Shown one piece after another: positions 1 through 8,725 of a stretch of DNA of 64,000 nucleotides. The position numbers and the translations under genes are program-made. Below the pieces are notes generated by a model, which did no database searches, was not told where the DNA came from, and saw only the letters and a program-made list of their open reading frames with translations. Origin of the DNA: Shouchella clausii (GTDB taxonomy: Bacteria; Bacillota; Bacilli; Bacillales; Bacillaceae_D); contig NZ_BCXJ01000001.1 of assembly GCF_001598215.1 (NCBI RefSeq), positions 930,001 to 994,000 on the forward strand. Direction: 5' to 3'. Numbering within the stretch: position 1 is the stretch's first letter; every line of letters starts with the position of its first letter.

Positions 1-742
1 GAATTACTGAAAAAGTGAATATTTTCTCGATGTGTAAATTAGATAATTTTAATAGGAGACTATTTCCAATAATCCCTCCAATGATACCCCCGGGAATCAT
101 AACAAGCAGCATGTATAGATTGTAGTCACCAAAGCCGGTAGTAAATGCAACGACTAAAAGAGCGGAGATTTGCGAGAAAAATATAATAAAAATGGAATGG
201 TATCCTGCATATTTTGTCGTCATCGAAAAAAGCAAACATAGTACGGCTACATTTAATGGCCCTCCGCCAATCCCTATAAATGAAGACAGAAACCCTAAGG
301 CAAGCCCAACTAACAAAATGATCCATTTATTTGCGAGCCTATAGGATTTTGACTTACCCTTATTTTTAAAATAAATAATGATTAATAACAGCAATAGCAC
401 TAATAAACTAGATTGAATAATAGCCGTTATATTGGGTATGTTTAGGGAAATAGCGATTAAATTGAAAATCGTTTTTCCTAATATCCCTCCCATAATCGAT
501 CCAAAAGCAATAATGGAACTCGATACTTTATCAAGCTTAATTTTTTGCTGTTTCATTTTCATAAGAGAAACGGTAGCCATTGATAAAACGGTTGTTGCAG
601 ATAAAATACTAATTGTTGGTAGATCAAAATGCCCAAACAAGTCCAAAACAGGTTTTATAATGACGCCTCCGCCCAGACCTGCGGCTGCCCCAATTGTTGT
701 AGCGAGAAGGCCTAACAAAAAATATAGCACAAAAATAACCAT
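1..742 (-). CDS. TauE/SafE-family sulfite/organosulfur anion permease (3' end outside window)
   Basis: Read on the reverse strand from an ATG at 742 preceded by a GGAGGAG ribosome site; the frame stays open to the window edge, giving about 247 residues of a protein normally near 250-270. The N-terminus is a hydrophobic helix ending in a glycine-rich GAAAGLGGG turn, and a second copy of the same motif (FIGIGGGP) occurs near residue 155; this internal repeat is the hallmark of TauE/SafE. Several further membrane spans follow. Family members move sulfite, sulfoacetate or related anions. It is divergent from the GntR/sulfatase locus, so a role in exporting or importing a sulfur anion linked to sulfatase action is a reasonable inference, but the substrate cannot be read from the sequence. 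Confidence 0.85.
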   Translation of the reverse strand, partial: MVIFVLYFLLGLLATTIGAAAGLGGGVIIKPVLDLFGHFDLPTISILSATTVLSMATVSLMKMKQQKIKLDKVSSSIIAFGSIMGGILGKTIFNLIAISLNIPNITAIIQSSLLVLLLLLIIIYFKNKGKSKSYRLANKWIILLVGLALGFLSSFIGIGGGPLNVAVLCLLFSMTTKYAGYHSIFIIFFSQISALLVVAFTTGFGDYNLYMLLVMIPGGIIGGIIGNSLLLKLSNLHIEKIFTFSVI

Positions 743-934
743 TAACTCCTCCTAAACTTGCGCTCTATTGATCATTTGTATTTTATCAAATTAAAAGTGG
801 TTTACATAATACCGATAAGTTATAGGATATAAGCAAAGGTTATGATCGATAATGATTATTTAGAGGGATAATGGTTAACTCGCTTTAAATTTGCTATATT
901 GAAGGTATAACATGTGAACGTGGAGGTTAATCTG

Positions 935-1657
935 TTGTCTCAAAAGCCTAAAAGAATTGCGAAGTATAAAATGATTGAAGAATATATACTTGAAAAAATA
1001 AAGAGCGGAGAATATACCAAGGGACAATTAATCGAGACGGAGCAAGAATTAGTGGATAAATTTGGCGTTAGTCGAGTAACCGTGCGGCAGGCTACGAATA
1101 ATCTTGTTGCAAAGGGATATTTATCAAGAAGTCAAGGCAGTGGCACTTATGTATCGAGCTCTCAAATTGTTGGGAGAACAACGAACGTGAAGAGTTTTAC
1201 AGAAGAAATGAAGGAAATGGGGAAAGTTGCCAGTACAGAAATAAAAGAATTCAAAATAACGTCTGCTAGCCAAGAGATCGCTCATAAATTACGAATTGAG
1301 AACGGCAGTCCTGTTTATTTTATTAAAAGGCTTCGAAAAGCGGATGACATTCCTATGATGCTGGAGTCTACTTATATGAGTGTAAAGGAATATCCTGACC
1401 TCTCCTATGAGGATATGACGAAGTCCAAATATAAGTATATTGAAGAAGTGAAAAATCAGATCATTGATCATTCCCACCACGTTGTTGTACCAATCATGCC
1501 TACAGAAGAGATTATTAAGTATTTTAACTATAACCCAGATCAACCGCTCATCAAATTGCTAAATACCACGTTCTTATCTACAGGAAAAGTATTGGATTAT
1601 ACCGAAGTCATTCTGAATTCCGAGAAGTACCAATATCAATCAATAAGAGCTAAATAA
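935..1657 (+). CDS. GntR/HutC-family transcriptional regulator with UTRA domain
   Basis: About 240 residues. The N-terminal 70 residues are a winged helix (KYKMIEEYILEKI ... FGVSRVTVRQA) and the rest is a UTRA effector-binding domain, as in regulators such as NagR/YvoA and TreR that sense phosphorylated sugars. The start is taken as TTG at 935 because GTGGAGG lies 8 bases upstream; an in-frame GTG at 914 has no such site. It sits directly upstream of the PTS/sulfatase genes and is divergent from the TauE/SafE gene. It is therefore the likely local repressor or activator, with a sugar phosphate made by the PTS as a plausible effector. That effector is inferred. Confidence 0.88.
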   Translation: MSQKPKRIAKYKMIEEYILEKIKSGEYTKGQLIETEQELVDKFGVSRVTVRQATNNLVAKGYLSRSQGSGTYVSSSQIVGRTTNVKSFTEEMKEMGKVASTEIKEFKITSASQEIAHKLRIENGSPVYFIKRLRKADDIPMMLESTYMSVKEYPDLSYEDMTKSKYKYIEEVKNQIIDHSHHVVVPIMPTEEIIKYFNYNPDQPLIKLLNTTFLSTGKVLDYTEVILNSEKYQYQSIRAK

Positions 1658-1725
1658 TTTGTATTAACAAATTTACAAGGTGATTTGCTGCTGAAATCGT
1701 CTCAATCTTAAATAGTTAATTGCTG

Positions 1726-1760
1726 AGGCATTCGTCAACGGTGATGAATGCCTTTATTTA
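1726..1760 (+). terminator. Rho-independent terminator after the GntR gene
   Basis: A 12-bp stem (AGGCATTCGTCA with TGATGAATGCCT, one G-T pair) around a 4-base loop is followed by TTTATTTA. It separates the regulator transcript from the PTS operon. Confidence 0.75.
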
Positions 1761-1971
1761 CCGCCTGTTTTTTCATACGTCGGGGGCTTTATAATTGCCG
1801 TAAACCTTGAGAAGAAGGCAAGATTTCAGGAAAGGTTGGAAAACTCCTCTCTAGAAGGATATTTTAGTTTGAAGACCATATAGTTGTCATTTCCACATGA
1901 TGAATGATAACCACTATTTGATAGTTATTCCGGTTAAACGACAAAACATTAACACATAAAAATAAATTGTA

Positions 1972-1999
1972 TTGACATATTTAATGGATTTGATACTAT
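1972..1999 (+). promoter_or_regulatory. Sigma-A promoter of the PTS/sulfatase operon
   Basis: A consensus -35 (TTGACA, 1972-1977) and a -10 (TACTAT, 1994-1999) are 16 bases apart, about 120 bases before the EIICB start. This is the only strong promoter seen in the gap and fits an operon running from 2122 at least to the hairpin at 5628. Confidence 0.65.
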
Positions 2000-2064
2000 G
2001 TTTATAGCTAATGAATGGATAGCTTCCTTCAAACTTTTAAGAAGAGTTCGTTTTTTTAGTTGAA

Positions 2065-2081
2065 TGAAAGCGATTGCTTCA
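2065..2081 (+). promoter_or_regulatory. cre-like catabolite-repression site
   Basis: TGAAAGCGATTGCTTCA is an imperfect palindrome with the central CG and flanking TGAAA/TTCA of CcpA cre boxes, though it departs from the consensus at about two positions. It lies downstream of the promoter and 41 bases before the EIICB start, a usual roadblock position for CcpA repression of sugar operons. Confidence 0.45.
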
Positions 2082-2121
2082 TAAGCTACATGTCACTTCT
2101 AAGGGAGAAAGGGGAAAAAAA

Positions 2122-3699
2122 ATGAAAGATTTACTGATGGGTTTTGGGCAAAAACTGGGTAAAGCGATTTTGCTCCCAGTAGCAATCCTTCCAGTAGCAG
2201 GTTTATTACTTGGAGTATCGTCAGCATTATCTGGACAAGCAGTGATTGATACTTATCCAATCCTAGGAAACACGGTTTTGCAAGCGATTTTACAAATTAT
2301 GAATGCAGCGGGTTCAGGTGTATTTAATGCACTTCCTCTTATATTCGCAGTAGGTATAGCGATAGGTTTAGCTAAAAAAGAAAAAGGCCCTGCTGCTTTA
2401 GCGGCTGTTGTTGGTTATTTCGTGTTAATTATTACAATTAACTCTCTGTTAACTATCACTGGCGATATAGCCCCGCCAGATGTGGACCCTAGGGCTTTCG
2501 GGCAAGGCTCACAGTTTGGCGTTTTGACGCTTCAAATGGGAGTGTTTGGAGGAATTTTAACAGGCATTGTCACTGGTTTCATTCATAATCGTTTTTACAA
2601 TATAAAGTTGCCTGAAATGCTTGCTTTCTTTGGAGGATCTAGATTTGTTCCAATTATAAATACTTTTGTATTTCTGATTGTTGGGGCAATGATGTACATT
2701 ATCTGGCCATTTATTGGGAGTGGCATCGCTTCATTTGGAGAATTTGCAACAGGGCTAGGCACACTTGGATCATTTTTATATGGCCTAATGTTACGTACCT
2801 TGTATTTGTTTGGTCTTCATCATGTCTTTTATTTACCGTTTTGGACGACTGCCGCGGGAGGAACGTTAGAAGTTGGGGGACAAGTATACGAAGGATTCCA
2901 AACCATCTTTTTGGCCCAATTGTCTGACCCTGAGACGACTAAATTCTTCGGTAACTTAGCGTTGTTCAATAGTGGCCGGTATTTGCATATGATGTTCGGA
3001 ATGCTTGGGATCGTATTTGCAATGTACAAGGCCATTCCTGCTGGCCCGAAGAGAAAAGCAACTGCAGGCTTTTTGTTATCTGTTGGCCTAACTGCGTTTG
3101 TTACTGGGGTGACGGAACCAATTTCATTCGCATTATTATTTGCTTCACCTATTTTGTTTGCTGCAGAGGCTATTTTATTTGCGCTAAGCTTTGTTTTAGC
3201 GAGTCTAGCAAACATTACAATCGGCTCAACCTTCTCAGCGGGGCTAGTTGAATTCCTTTTATTTGGAGTATTCCAAGGAAACGACAAAACGAATTTTCTG
3301 TGGGCCATTCTTTTAGGGATTCCTGTTGCAATCGTTTACTATTTTGTATTTAAGTTTTTAATTGTAAAGCTAAATGCGAAAACACCTGGCCGTGATGACG
3401 AAGAGGTTACAGATCAGGAAAGCGCTCATCAAGCCTCTTATGCAGATGGCCAAGCAAAAACAATCATTGAAGGTCTAGGTGGATTTGGAAATATTACGGA
3501 AATTGACAACTGTGCGACTAGATTAAGAGTAAGTGTGGTCAAACCAGATAAAATTAACGCCAGCCTTTTAAAACAAACTGGTGCCATGAATACGGTAGTA
3601 AGAGGCAAAGCTATTCAGGTTATCTATGGACCAAAGGTGAATATTATTCGCGGAGAAATAGACGATTATATCCAAGAGAATAATATTAGACATTTGTAG
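2122..3699 (+). CDS. PTS sugar transporter EIICB, glucose/N-acetylglucosamine family
   Basis: A 525-residue polytopic membrane protein with an EIIC channel (about residues 5-390, ten or so hydrophobic segments) and a C-terminal EIIB domain whose phosphorylation cysteine is in EIDNCATRLR at about residue 464. The ATG at 2122 follows a GGGAGAAAGGGG site; the longer frame to 2074 lacks one. The channel belongs to the glucose/glucosamine/N-acetylglucosamine superfamily. EIIA is supplied by the separate gene at 5138. The gene is followed at once by a sulfatase, so the imported sugar is probably a sulfated or N-sulfated amino sugar, phosphorylated during entry. The sugar itself is inferred from neighbours. 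Confidence 0.9.
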   Translation: MKDLLMGFGQKLGKAILLPVAILPVAGLLLGVSSALSGQAVIDTYPILGNTVLQAILQIMNAAGSGVFNALPLIFAVGIAIGLAKKEKGPAALAAVVGYFVLIITINSLLTITGDIAPPDVDPRAFGQGSQFGVLTLQMGVFGGILTGIVTGFIHNRFYNIKLPEMLAFFGGSRFVPIINTFVFLIVGAMMYIIWPFIGSGIASFGEFATGLGTLGSFLYGLMLRTLYLFGLHHVFYLPFWTTAAGGTLEVGGQVYEGFQTIFLAQLSDPETTKFFGNLALFNSGRYLHMMFGMLGIVFAMYKAIPAGPKRKATAGFLLSVGLTAFVTGVTEPISFALLFASPILFAAEAILFALSFVLASLANITIGSTFSAGLVEFLLFGVFQGNDKTNFLWAILLGIPVAIVYYFVFKFLIVKLNAKTPGRDDEEVTDQESAHQASYADGQAKTIIEGLGGFGNITEIDNCATRLRVSVVKPDKINASLLKQTGAMNTVVRGKAIQVIYGPKVNIIRGEIDDYIQENNIRHL

Positions 3700-3765
3700 T
3701 TGGAGAAATCGAGGATCGCTTTAGCAATAAATGAATGTTGGGGATCTTCAAAAAGGAGTTTTATG

Positions 3766-5145
3766 ATGAAGAAGAATGTTATTTATATACACACACATGA
3801 TAGCGGAAAGGTTTTAAGTCCGTATGGATATGACGTACCTACACCATCGCTACAGAAATTTGCTGAAGACGCGACCATTTTTAGGCAGGCTTATTGTGTC
3901 GGGCCTACATGTTCACCGAGTAGAGCTGGATTATTGACAGGCATGTACCCTCATAGTAATGGGATGTTTGGATTATCCCAGAGAGGATTTAAGCTTCATG
4001 ATTACAATCAGCACTTAGTGAATTTTTTAAAAAAAGAAGATTATTTTACTGTGTTATGTGGCATCCAGCATGAGGCTGGAAGTTATATCGATCATGATAA
4101 AGGTGCGAAAATAATTGGTTATGATCAAGATATCACTTCTGATAATACAGGATTATCCGAACAAGAGCTTGTGAAATGGGATTATGAAAATGCTCGTCAA
4201 GTTTGCCAATGGCTGCAGCAATCTAATAAGAAAAAACCATTCTTTTTATCCTATGGAATGTTTGCTACTCATCGGAAATTTCCTGAAGAGGCACATGAAA
4301 ATGACCGTTCGTTTGATTCGAAATACGTGATGCCGCCATATCCAGTGCCAGACAATAAGAAAATAAGAGAGGACTATACAGGCTACCTTAACTCTGCGAC
4401 TTGGGTGAATGCTTCTTTTGATTTAGTCATTGAGACATTAAAAGAAGAAGGCTTGTATGATGATTCAATCATCATATTTACGACAGATCATGGCCTTGCT
4501 TTTCCATTTAGTAAATGTACTTTATATGATTCAGGCATTGGCGTTTCATTGATTATGCGTGTTCCTGATAGTTCGATGATTGGGGAGGAAGTAGAAGGGT
4601 TGGTTTCACAAGTAGACGTTTTCCCTACTTTATGCGACTTATTAGAGATCGAACAGCCTTCTTACTTACAAGGCGTTTCTTTTGCAGAGATGTTCAATGT
4701 GAAAAATCATGAAGTGAGAGAAGAAGTATTTGCTGAAATCAACTATCACACAGCTTATGAGCCTGCCAGAAGCATCCGTACAAAAAGATATAAGTATATA
4801 AAATTTTATGATGATGACTATTTGAAAATAAACCGTACAAACATTGATAATTCCCCGACTAAAACGCTCATGCATGAAAATGGGCTTGAAGAGGTTGTGA
4901 AACCAAAAGAAGGACTTTATGATTTGCTCTTTGATCCTGGTGAAAGAAATAACCTGGCTGGTGATAAACGTTATGAAAATGTGCTGATTGACATGCGCAA
5001 AAAGCTCCATGATTATCAAACAAAAACAGATGACCCGATTTTAACTGGTCATTTCAAATTGAAAGAGGGCTGGAAGGTTAACAAATCAGAAACCTATAAT
5101 CCTAGTTCAAAAGATCCTAATGATTATTTAAAGGTAGGTGAGTAA
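3766..5145 (+). CDS. Cytoplasmic type I sulfatase resembling N-sulfoglucosamine sulfohydrolase (sulfamidase)
   Basis: 459 residues from ATG 3766, chosen because AAGGAG lies 7 bases upstream. Cys49 in CSPSR is the site converted to formylglycine, followed by the usual AGLLTGMYP segment. The adjacent HSNGMFGL and the block FTTDHGLAFPF resemble SGSH-type sulfamidases, which remove the N-sulfate from glucosamine, more than arylsulfatases. There is no signal peptide, so the enzyme should act inside the cell on a sugar or sugar phosphate delivered by the PTS. Its activating enzyme is encoded at 6501. Cleaving an O-sulfate instead is possible; assignment to the sulfatase family itself is secure. The stop overlaps the EIIA start. 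Confidence 0.85.
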   Translation: MKKNVIYIHTHDSGKVLSPYGYDVPTPSLQKFAEDATIFRQAYCVGPTCSPSRAGLLTGMYPHSNGMFGLSQRGFKLHDYNQHLVNFLKKEDYFTVLCGIQHEAGSYIDHDKGAKIIGYDQDITSDNTGLSEQELVKWDYENARQVCQWLQQSNKKKPFFLSYGMFATHRKFPEEAHENDRSFDSKYVMPPYPVPDNKKIREDYTGYLNSATWVNASFDLVIETLKEEGLYDDSIIIFTTDHGLAFPFSKCTLYDSGIGVSLIMRVPDSSMIGEEVEGLVSQVDVFPTLCDLLEIEQPSYLQGVSFAEMFNVKNHEVREEVFAEINYHTAYEPARSIRTKRYKYIKFYDDDYLKINRTNIDNSPTKTLMHENGLEEVVKPKEGLYDLLFDPGERNNLAGDKRYENVLIDMRKKLHDYQTKTDDPILTGHFKLKEGWKVNKSETYNPSSKDPNDYLKVGE

Positions 5146-5620
5146 TGTGTTTGGCCTATTTAATAAGAAAAGGAATACATTTGTCAGTCCAGCTTCAGGC
5201 ACGATTAAATTAATTGATCAAGTGAAGGATGAGACATTTTCCCAAAAAATGATGGGGGATGGGTTTGCAATTGAACCAACTTCTCCGCAAATCTATGCTC
5301 CCATTGATGCGAAAGTGGATTTTGTTTTTCAAACAAACCATGCTGTCGGTTTAAGGACAGATGACGGGAAAGAGATTTTAATACACGTTGGTGTAGACAC
5401 AGTTCGTCTAGAGGGCAAAGGGTTTACATCTCATATTAAAGAAGGGCATAGGGTAAAAAAAGGGGACCTGTTGTTAACCGTTGATTTTGATTCGATTCAA
5501 GAACTGGTCCCATCAACAGACATCATTTTGATTTTTACAAGTGGTGAAGCTTGTACCGTGAACAATCCTGACAGTAAAGTTGACGCTCGGCAGGAAAATA
5601 TTATCCAACTTTCAAAATAA
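5138..5620 (+). CDS. PTS EIIA component, glucose family
   Basis: 160 residues of the Crr/IIA-Glc fold: VSPASGTI near residue 17, the structural histidine in TNHAVG and the phosphoryl-accepting histidine in EILIHVGVDTV, then VKKGDLLL. It takes phosphate from HPr and passes it to the EIIB domain of the transporter at 2122, which lacks its own EIIA. The start is GTG at 5138, eight bases inside the sulfatase gene, so translation is probably coupled. A hairpin follows the stop. Confidence 0.92.
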   Translation: MSNVFGLFNKKRNTFVSPASGTIKLIDQVKDETFSQKMMGDGFAIEPTSPQIYAPIDAKVDFVFQTNHAVGLRTDDGKEILIHVGVDTVRLEGKGFTSHIKEGHRVKKGDLLLTVDFDSIQELVPSTDIILIFTSGEACTVNNPDSKVDARQENIIQLSK

Positions 5621-5627
5621 AGATCGT

Positions 5628-5665
5628 TCTCGCTTTCTCCTATTTGTGAGTGAGCGAGATTTTTC
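5628..5665 (+). terminator. Terminator-like hairpin after EIIA
   Basis: TCTCGCT pairs with AGCGAGA, with partial extension inward to CTC/GAG, and ATTTTT follows. It may end or attenuate the EIICB-sulfatase-EIIA transcript, lowering expression of nanE and the formylglycine-generating enzyme downstream. Confidence 0.6.
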
Positions 5666-5728
5666 CATTATTCATTTAGATATTCAATGGTTTCACATTC
5701 GGGAAATATGAAAAAGAGGAGATAGAGA

Positions 5729-6466
5729 ATGGAATCATTAAGCGAAAAACAGCAGACTGTAATTGAACAATTAAAAAATGGTCTCATCGTGTCTTGCCAA
5801 GCAAAAAAAGAGGATCCGATTTATTTACCAGGTATCATTACGAAAATGGCTGAATCGGCAATATGGGGAGGGGCGGCCGGACTGCGAATAAATACGCCTG
5901 AACATATTAAAGAAGTGCGTAAAATAATGGATCTGCCGATTATTGGGTTATGGAAGCAGCATACAAAGGATCATCCTGTCTTCATTACACCTACTATCGA
6001 AGCAGTAGAAGAGGTCATAGAGGCAGGGGCAGATATTGTGGCAATAGACGCCACTGATCGGGTCAATGCACAAGGAGAAAAAGCATATCTTCTTATTGAT
6101 AAAATTAAACAGAAGTACCCCGATACGATCATTTTAGCTGATATTCGCAATGAAAAAGAAGCCGTTTTGGCATTAGAACAAGGCGCCCATATGGTAGCCC
6201 CAACTTTATATCGGTTTAACGATCATCCAAAATCAATTGACAGTCCGGATTTTGAGATGTTGGCTAAAATCGTTCGTGTCACGAAAGGGAATGGCTTCGT
6301 ATTAATGGAAGGCAAAATTAATACCCCTGAAGAGGCAATCGAAAGTCTTTATTTAGGTGCGTATGCGGTGGTAGTTGGAAGTGCCATTACTCGTCCCCAT
6401 TTAACGACATTAAGATTTACCAACAAAATCAACAAATATGAACATAAGATGCCGCTCTATTATTAA
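5729..6466 (+). CDS. nanE: Putative N-acetylmannosamine-6-phosphate 2-epimerase
   Basis: 245 residues with the TIM-barrel pattern of NanE: LIVSCQA near the N-terminus, GAAGLRIN, PIIGLWK, ADIVAIDAT around residue 108, ILADIRNEKEA, and the phosphate-binding GAYAVVVGSAITRP at the C-terminus. NanE interconverts ManNAc-6-phosphate and GlcNAc-6-phosphate, channelling amino sugars to NagA/NagB. No sialic acid lyase or ManNAc kinase gene is nearby; the PTS supplies the 6-phosphate here. A good GGAG site precedes ATG 5729. Its presence supports an amino sugar as the substrate of the locus. Confidence 0.9.
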   Translation: MESLSEKQQTVIEQLKNGLIVSCQAKKEDPIYLPGIITKMAESAIWGGAAGLRINTPEHIKEVRKIMDLPIIGLWKQHTKDHPVFITPTIEAVEEVIEAGADIVAIDATDRVNAQGEKAYLLIDKIKQKYPDTIILADIRNEKEAVLALEQGAHMVAPTLYRFNDHPKSIDSPDFEMLAKIVRVTKGNGFVLMEGKINTPEEAIESLYLGAYAVVVGSAITRPHLTTLRFTNKINKYEHKMPLYY

Positions 6467-6500
6467 TAGGTGAATATTATTCAATGAAGAGGTGAGGGAA

Positions 6501-7457
6501 ATGGACCATAATAAAAGCTGTTGCTCCGTGTCTAGGTCAACGATTAGAAACAATGCTCATACTGAAAAGGATATGCCCATTAGAACGTTAAATACGAAGC
6601 AAAAACATTGTGATGACATGGTTTACCTTAAAGGAGGCAACTTTTTAATGGGAACAGAGGATCCAGATGCTAATCCATTTGATCAGGAAGGACCTGTTCG
6701 GAAAGTTGCGGTACGGCCGTTTTACGTTGATAAATATGCTGTCACAAATCGGCGATTTCAAGAATTTATTAGCGATACGAACTATCAAACAGATGCCGAT
6801 ACATTCGGCTGGTCTTTTGTCTTCCATCTCTTACTGTCTGAAAAAACTGCTCAGAAAGTGACACAGGTACCTGTTCAAACCCCATGGTGGCGTGTAGTGG
6901 AAGGAGCAACTTGGAATCACCCTGAAGGTCCTGATTCTTCTATTGAAGATCGAATGGATCATCCAGTTGTACATGTTTCTTGGAATGATGCGAAAGCTTA
7001 TTGTGAATGGGCTGGGAAAAGGCTCCTTACGGAAGAGGAATGGGAATACGCTGCGAGAGGGGGGCTTGTTCAGCAAAGGTATCCGTGGGGAAATACGCTC
7101 TATCCTAATGGAGAACACCGGTGTAATATTTGGCAAGGGGAGTTTCCGACTAAAAATACAATAGAAGATGGCTATCTAGGGACAGCCCCTGTACATTCTT
7201 TTCCCGCAAACGGTTATGGCTTATATAATATGTCAGGGAATGTGTGGGAATGGTGTGAAAACTGGTTTGACAAAAACAAGGTAAGTGGACAACCTACAAA
7301 TAGGCCAATGCCAGAATCTCCAAAAGCGATGCGGGGCGGATCCTATTTATGTCATGATTCATACTGTAACAGGTATAGGGTCGCTGCTCGAAGTTGTAAT
7401 ACGCCAGACAGTTCATCAGGCAATGTCGGGTTTCGTTGCGCAGTAAGTGCAGAATAA
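6501..7457 (+). CDS. Formylglycine-generating enzyme (sulfatase-modifying factor)
   Basis: 318 residues from ATG 6501 behind AGAGGTGAGG. The FGE-sulfatase domain starts at VYLKGGNFLMGTEDP, carries VSWNDAKAYCEWAGKRLLTEEEWEYAARGG in the middle (cited here only as the segment about 160-190), and ends with the active-site pair Cys284 and Cys289 in SYLCHDSYCNRYR, then NTPDSS and GFRC. Those cysteines bind copper and perform the oxygen-dependent oxidation of the sulfatase cysteine. Many related proteins lack the pair, so its retention argues for a true FGE rather than a generic SUMF1-like protein. The neighbouring sulfatase, with Cys49, is the obvious client. Its N-terminal 40 residues are cysteine-rich and unusual. 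Confidence 0.92.
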   Translation: MDHNKSCCSVSRSTIRNNAHTEKDMPIRTLNTKQKHCDDMVYLKGGNFLMGTEDPDANPFDQEGPVRKVAVRPFYVDKYAVTNRRFQEFISDTNYQTDADTFGWSFVFHLLLSEKTAQKVTQVPVQTPWWRVVEGATWNHPEGPDSSIEDRMDHPVVHVSWNDAKAYCEWAGKRLLTEEEWEYAARGGLVQQRYPWGNTLYPNGEHRCNIWQGEFPTKNTIEDGYLGTAPVHSFPANGYGLYNMSGNVWEWCENWFDKNKVSGQPTNRPMPESPKAMRGGSYLCHDSYCNRYRVAARSCNTPDSSSGNVGFRCAVSAE

Positions 7458-7565
7458 TAGAGCCTAGCCAAAATTAATTTTAAATACGTCTGTCCGTTCA
7501 TTTAGTTCTCTCGTTCTTAGAAACATCGTTGGATTTAGTATGGTTCATTTCAGGTAAGGGTGTGA

Positions 7566-8456
7566 ATGATCGTCTTGAATATAGAGAGTTTACGAATGTT
7601 TTGTAAAGTTGCAGACGGAGGGAGCATCAGTCAGGCTGCGCGCTTAAGTTTTGTAACCCAGCCAGCGGTAACAAAACAAATTCGCCAACTAGAGAACAGT
7701 TATGGGACGGCTTTATTTGATCGAACTGAAGGAAAAATGCTGCTATCAGAAGCAGGAGAACAATTATACCCCTATGCAAAGGAAATAGTGGAAAGTTATG
7801 ATAACTCGGTGCAAGCTCTTCAAGAAGTGATAGGCATTCGAGATCCTAAACTAAACGTTGGAGCAAGCTTAACAATCGGTGAATATTTACTTCCTGGCCT
7901 ATTGGGGAACTTTCAACAAAAACATGCCGATATTAAATTCAGTTTATTAATTGGAAATACACCATATATATTATCGAAACTTGAAGCGAATGAAATTGAT
8001 ATTGCGCTCATAGAGGGACGCGTCCATCAGTCTGAATATAGCCTGAAAAAATTTGCAGTTGATGAGCTGATTCTCGTTACATCTTACAACCATCGTTGGA
8101 AGGAAAGAGAATCGATTGACATTCACGAACTTACAGAAGAAAAAATGATTTGGAGAGAAAAGGATTCAGGAACAAGATTGATTGTCGAGAACGCATTAAC
8201 TGACTACGGTATTTTGGAACAAATAGAAAATGTGATGGAGCTTGGCAGTATGCAGTCGATAAAAAGTGCCGTGGAAGCAGGGCTTGGAATAAGCATTCTA
8301 CCAAGAATAACTGTTAGTAAGGAACTGCAATTTAAGATTTTAAGAGAAGTGCCGATTAAAGGATTTACTCTGATGAGGGACTTATGGTTAGTCCAAAAGA
8401 AACAGCGTTTTAAAAAGAGCGCACACATTCACTTCTATGATTTCTTACTTCCATAA
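7566..8456 (+). CDS. LysR-family transcriptional regulator
   Basis: 296 residues: an N-terminal helix-turn-helix (VADGGSISQAARLSFVTQPAVTKQI) and a periplasmic-binding-protein-like effector domain. The pattern, with TIGEYLLPGLLG near residue 102 and the GSMQSIKSAVEAGLGISILP segment, is that of the CysL/YeiE type, some of which respond to sulfur status. It lies 108 bases after the formylglycine-generating enzyme, in the same direction. Whether it controls the sulfatase locus, the TauE/SafE gene or distant sulfur genes is not visible. Confidence 0.88.
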   Translation: MIVLNIESLRMFCKVADGGSISQAARLSFVTQPAVTKQIRQLENSYGTALFDRTEGKMLLSEAGEQLYPYAKEIVESYDNSVQALQEVIGIRDPKLNVGASLTIGEYLLPGLLGNFQQKHADIKFSLLIGNTPYILSKLEANEIDIALIEGRVHQSEYSLKKFAVDELILVTSYNHRWKERESIDIHELTEEKMIWREKDSGTRLIVENALTDYGILEQIENVMELGSMQSIKSAVEAGLGISILPRITVSKELQFKILREVPIKGFTLMRDLWLVQKKQRFKKSAHIHFYDFLLP

Positions 8457-8496
8457 CAACGAATGAAAACAGCGGTACACTAAATGGGACTGTTGT

Positions 8497-8542
8497 CATT
8501 AGGGGAGAGGGCAACTCTAGGGAGCCACCTGGTCACCTAATG
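8497..8542 (+). other. Possible structured RNA element of unknown class
   Basis: In the 3' region of the LysR transcript CATTAGG (8497-8503) pairs with CCTAATG (8536-8542), enclosing a smaller AGAG/CTCT hairpin and a CCA/TGG pairing, and a strong terminator follows 18 bases later. The architecture resembles a small regulatory RNA or riboswitch expression platform, but I could not match it to a known family, and no gene lies directly downstream in the same direction. Confidence 0.25.
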
Positions 8543-8559
8543 GAATTCTGCCAAAAAGC

Positions 8560-8586
8560 GAGGGACATGTTGTCCCTCTTTTTTGC
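8560..8586 (+). terminator. Rho-independent terminator
   Basis: Perfect 8-bp GAGGGACA/TGTCCCTC stem with a 3-base loop and a run of T residues. It ends the LysR transcript before the convergent amidase gene. Confidence 0.9.
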
Positions 8587-8656
8587 TGATCGTTTGTTGA
8601 TAGAACGCTGTTGCCCGATGATGTCGACGACAACGATGTCAAACGGCACTGGAAGC

Positions 8657-8684
8657 TAAGCAATCAACGTCAGTAGATTGCTTA
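8657..8684. repeat. Inverted repeat in the convergent gap
   Basis: TAAGCAATC and GATTGCTTA form a perfect 9-bp dyad around a 10-base loop just beyond the stop of the amidase gene at 8726. There is no T-run on either side, so it may stabilise the amidase mRNA end rather than act as an intrinsic terminator. Confidence 0.4.
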
Positions 8685-8725
8685 AGAATACCAGCGGTTG
8701 TCGCCGACGCAGCAGTGGATGGCCA

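Noticed and set aside
6667-7164. Forward frames inside the formylglycine-generating enzyme gene
   Set aside because: They are in another frame of a clearly conserved gene, without ribosome sites or recognisable domains.
8497-8542. Guanidine (ykkC) riboswitch
   Set aside because: Only two short strings agree with the consensus; the conserved 3' half is missing and no transporter or carboxylase gene follows.
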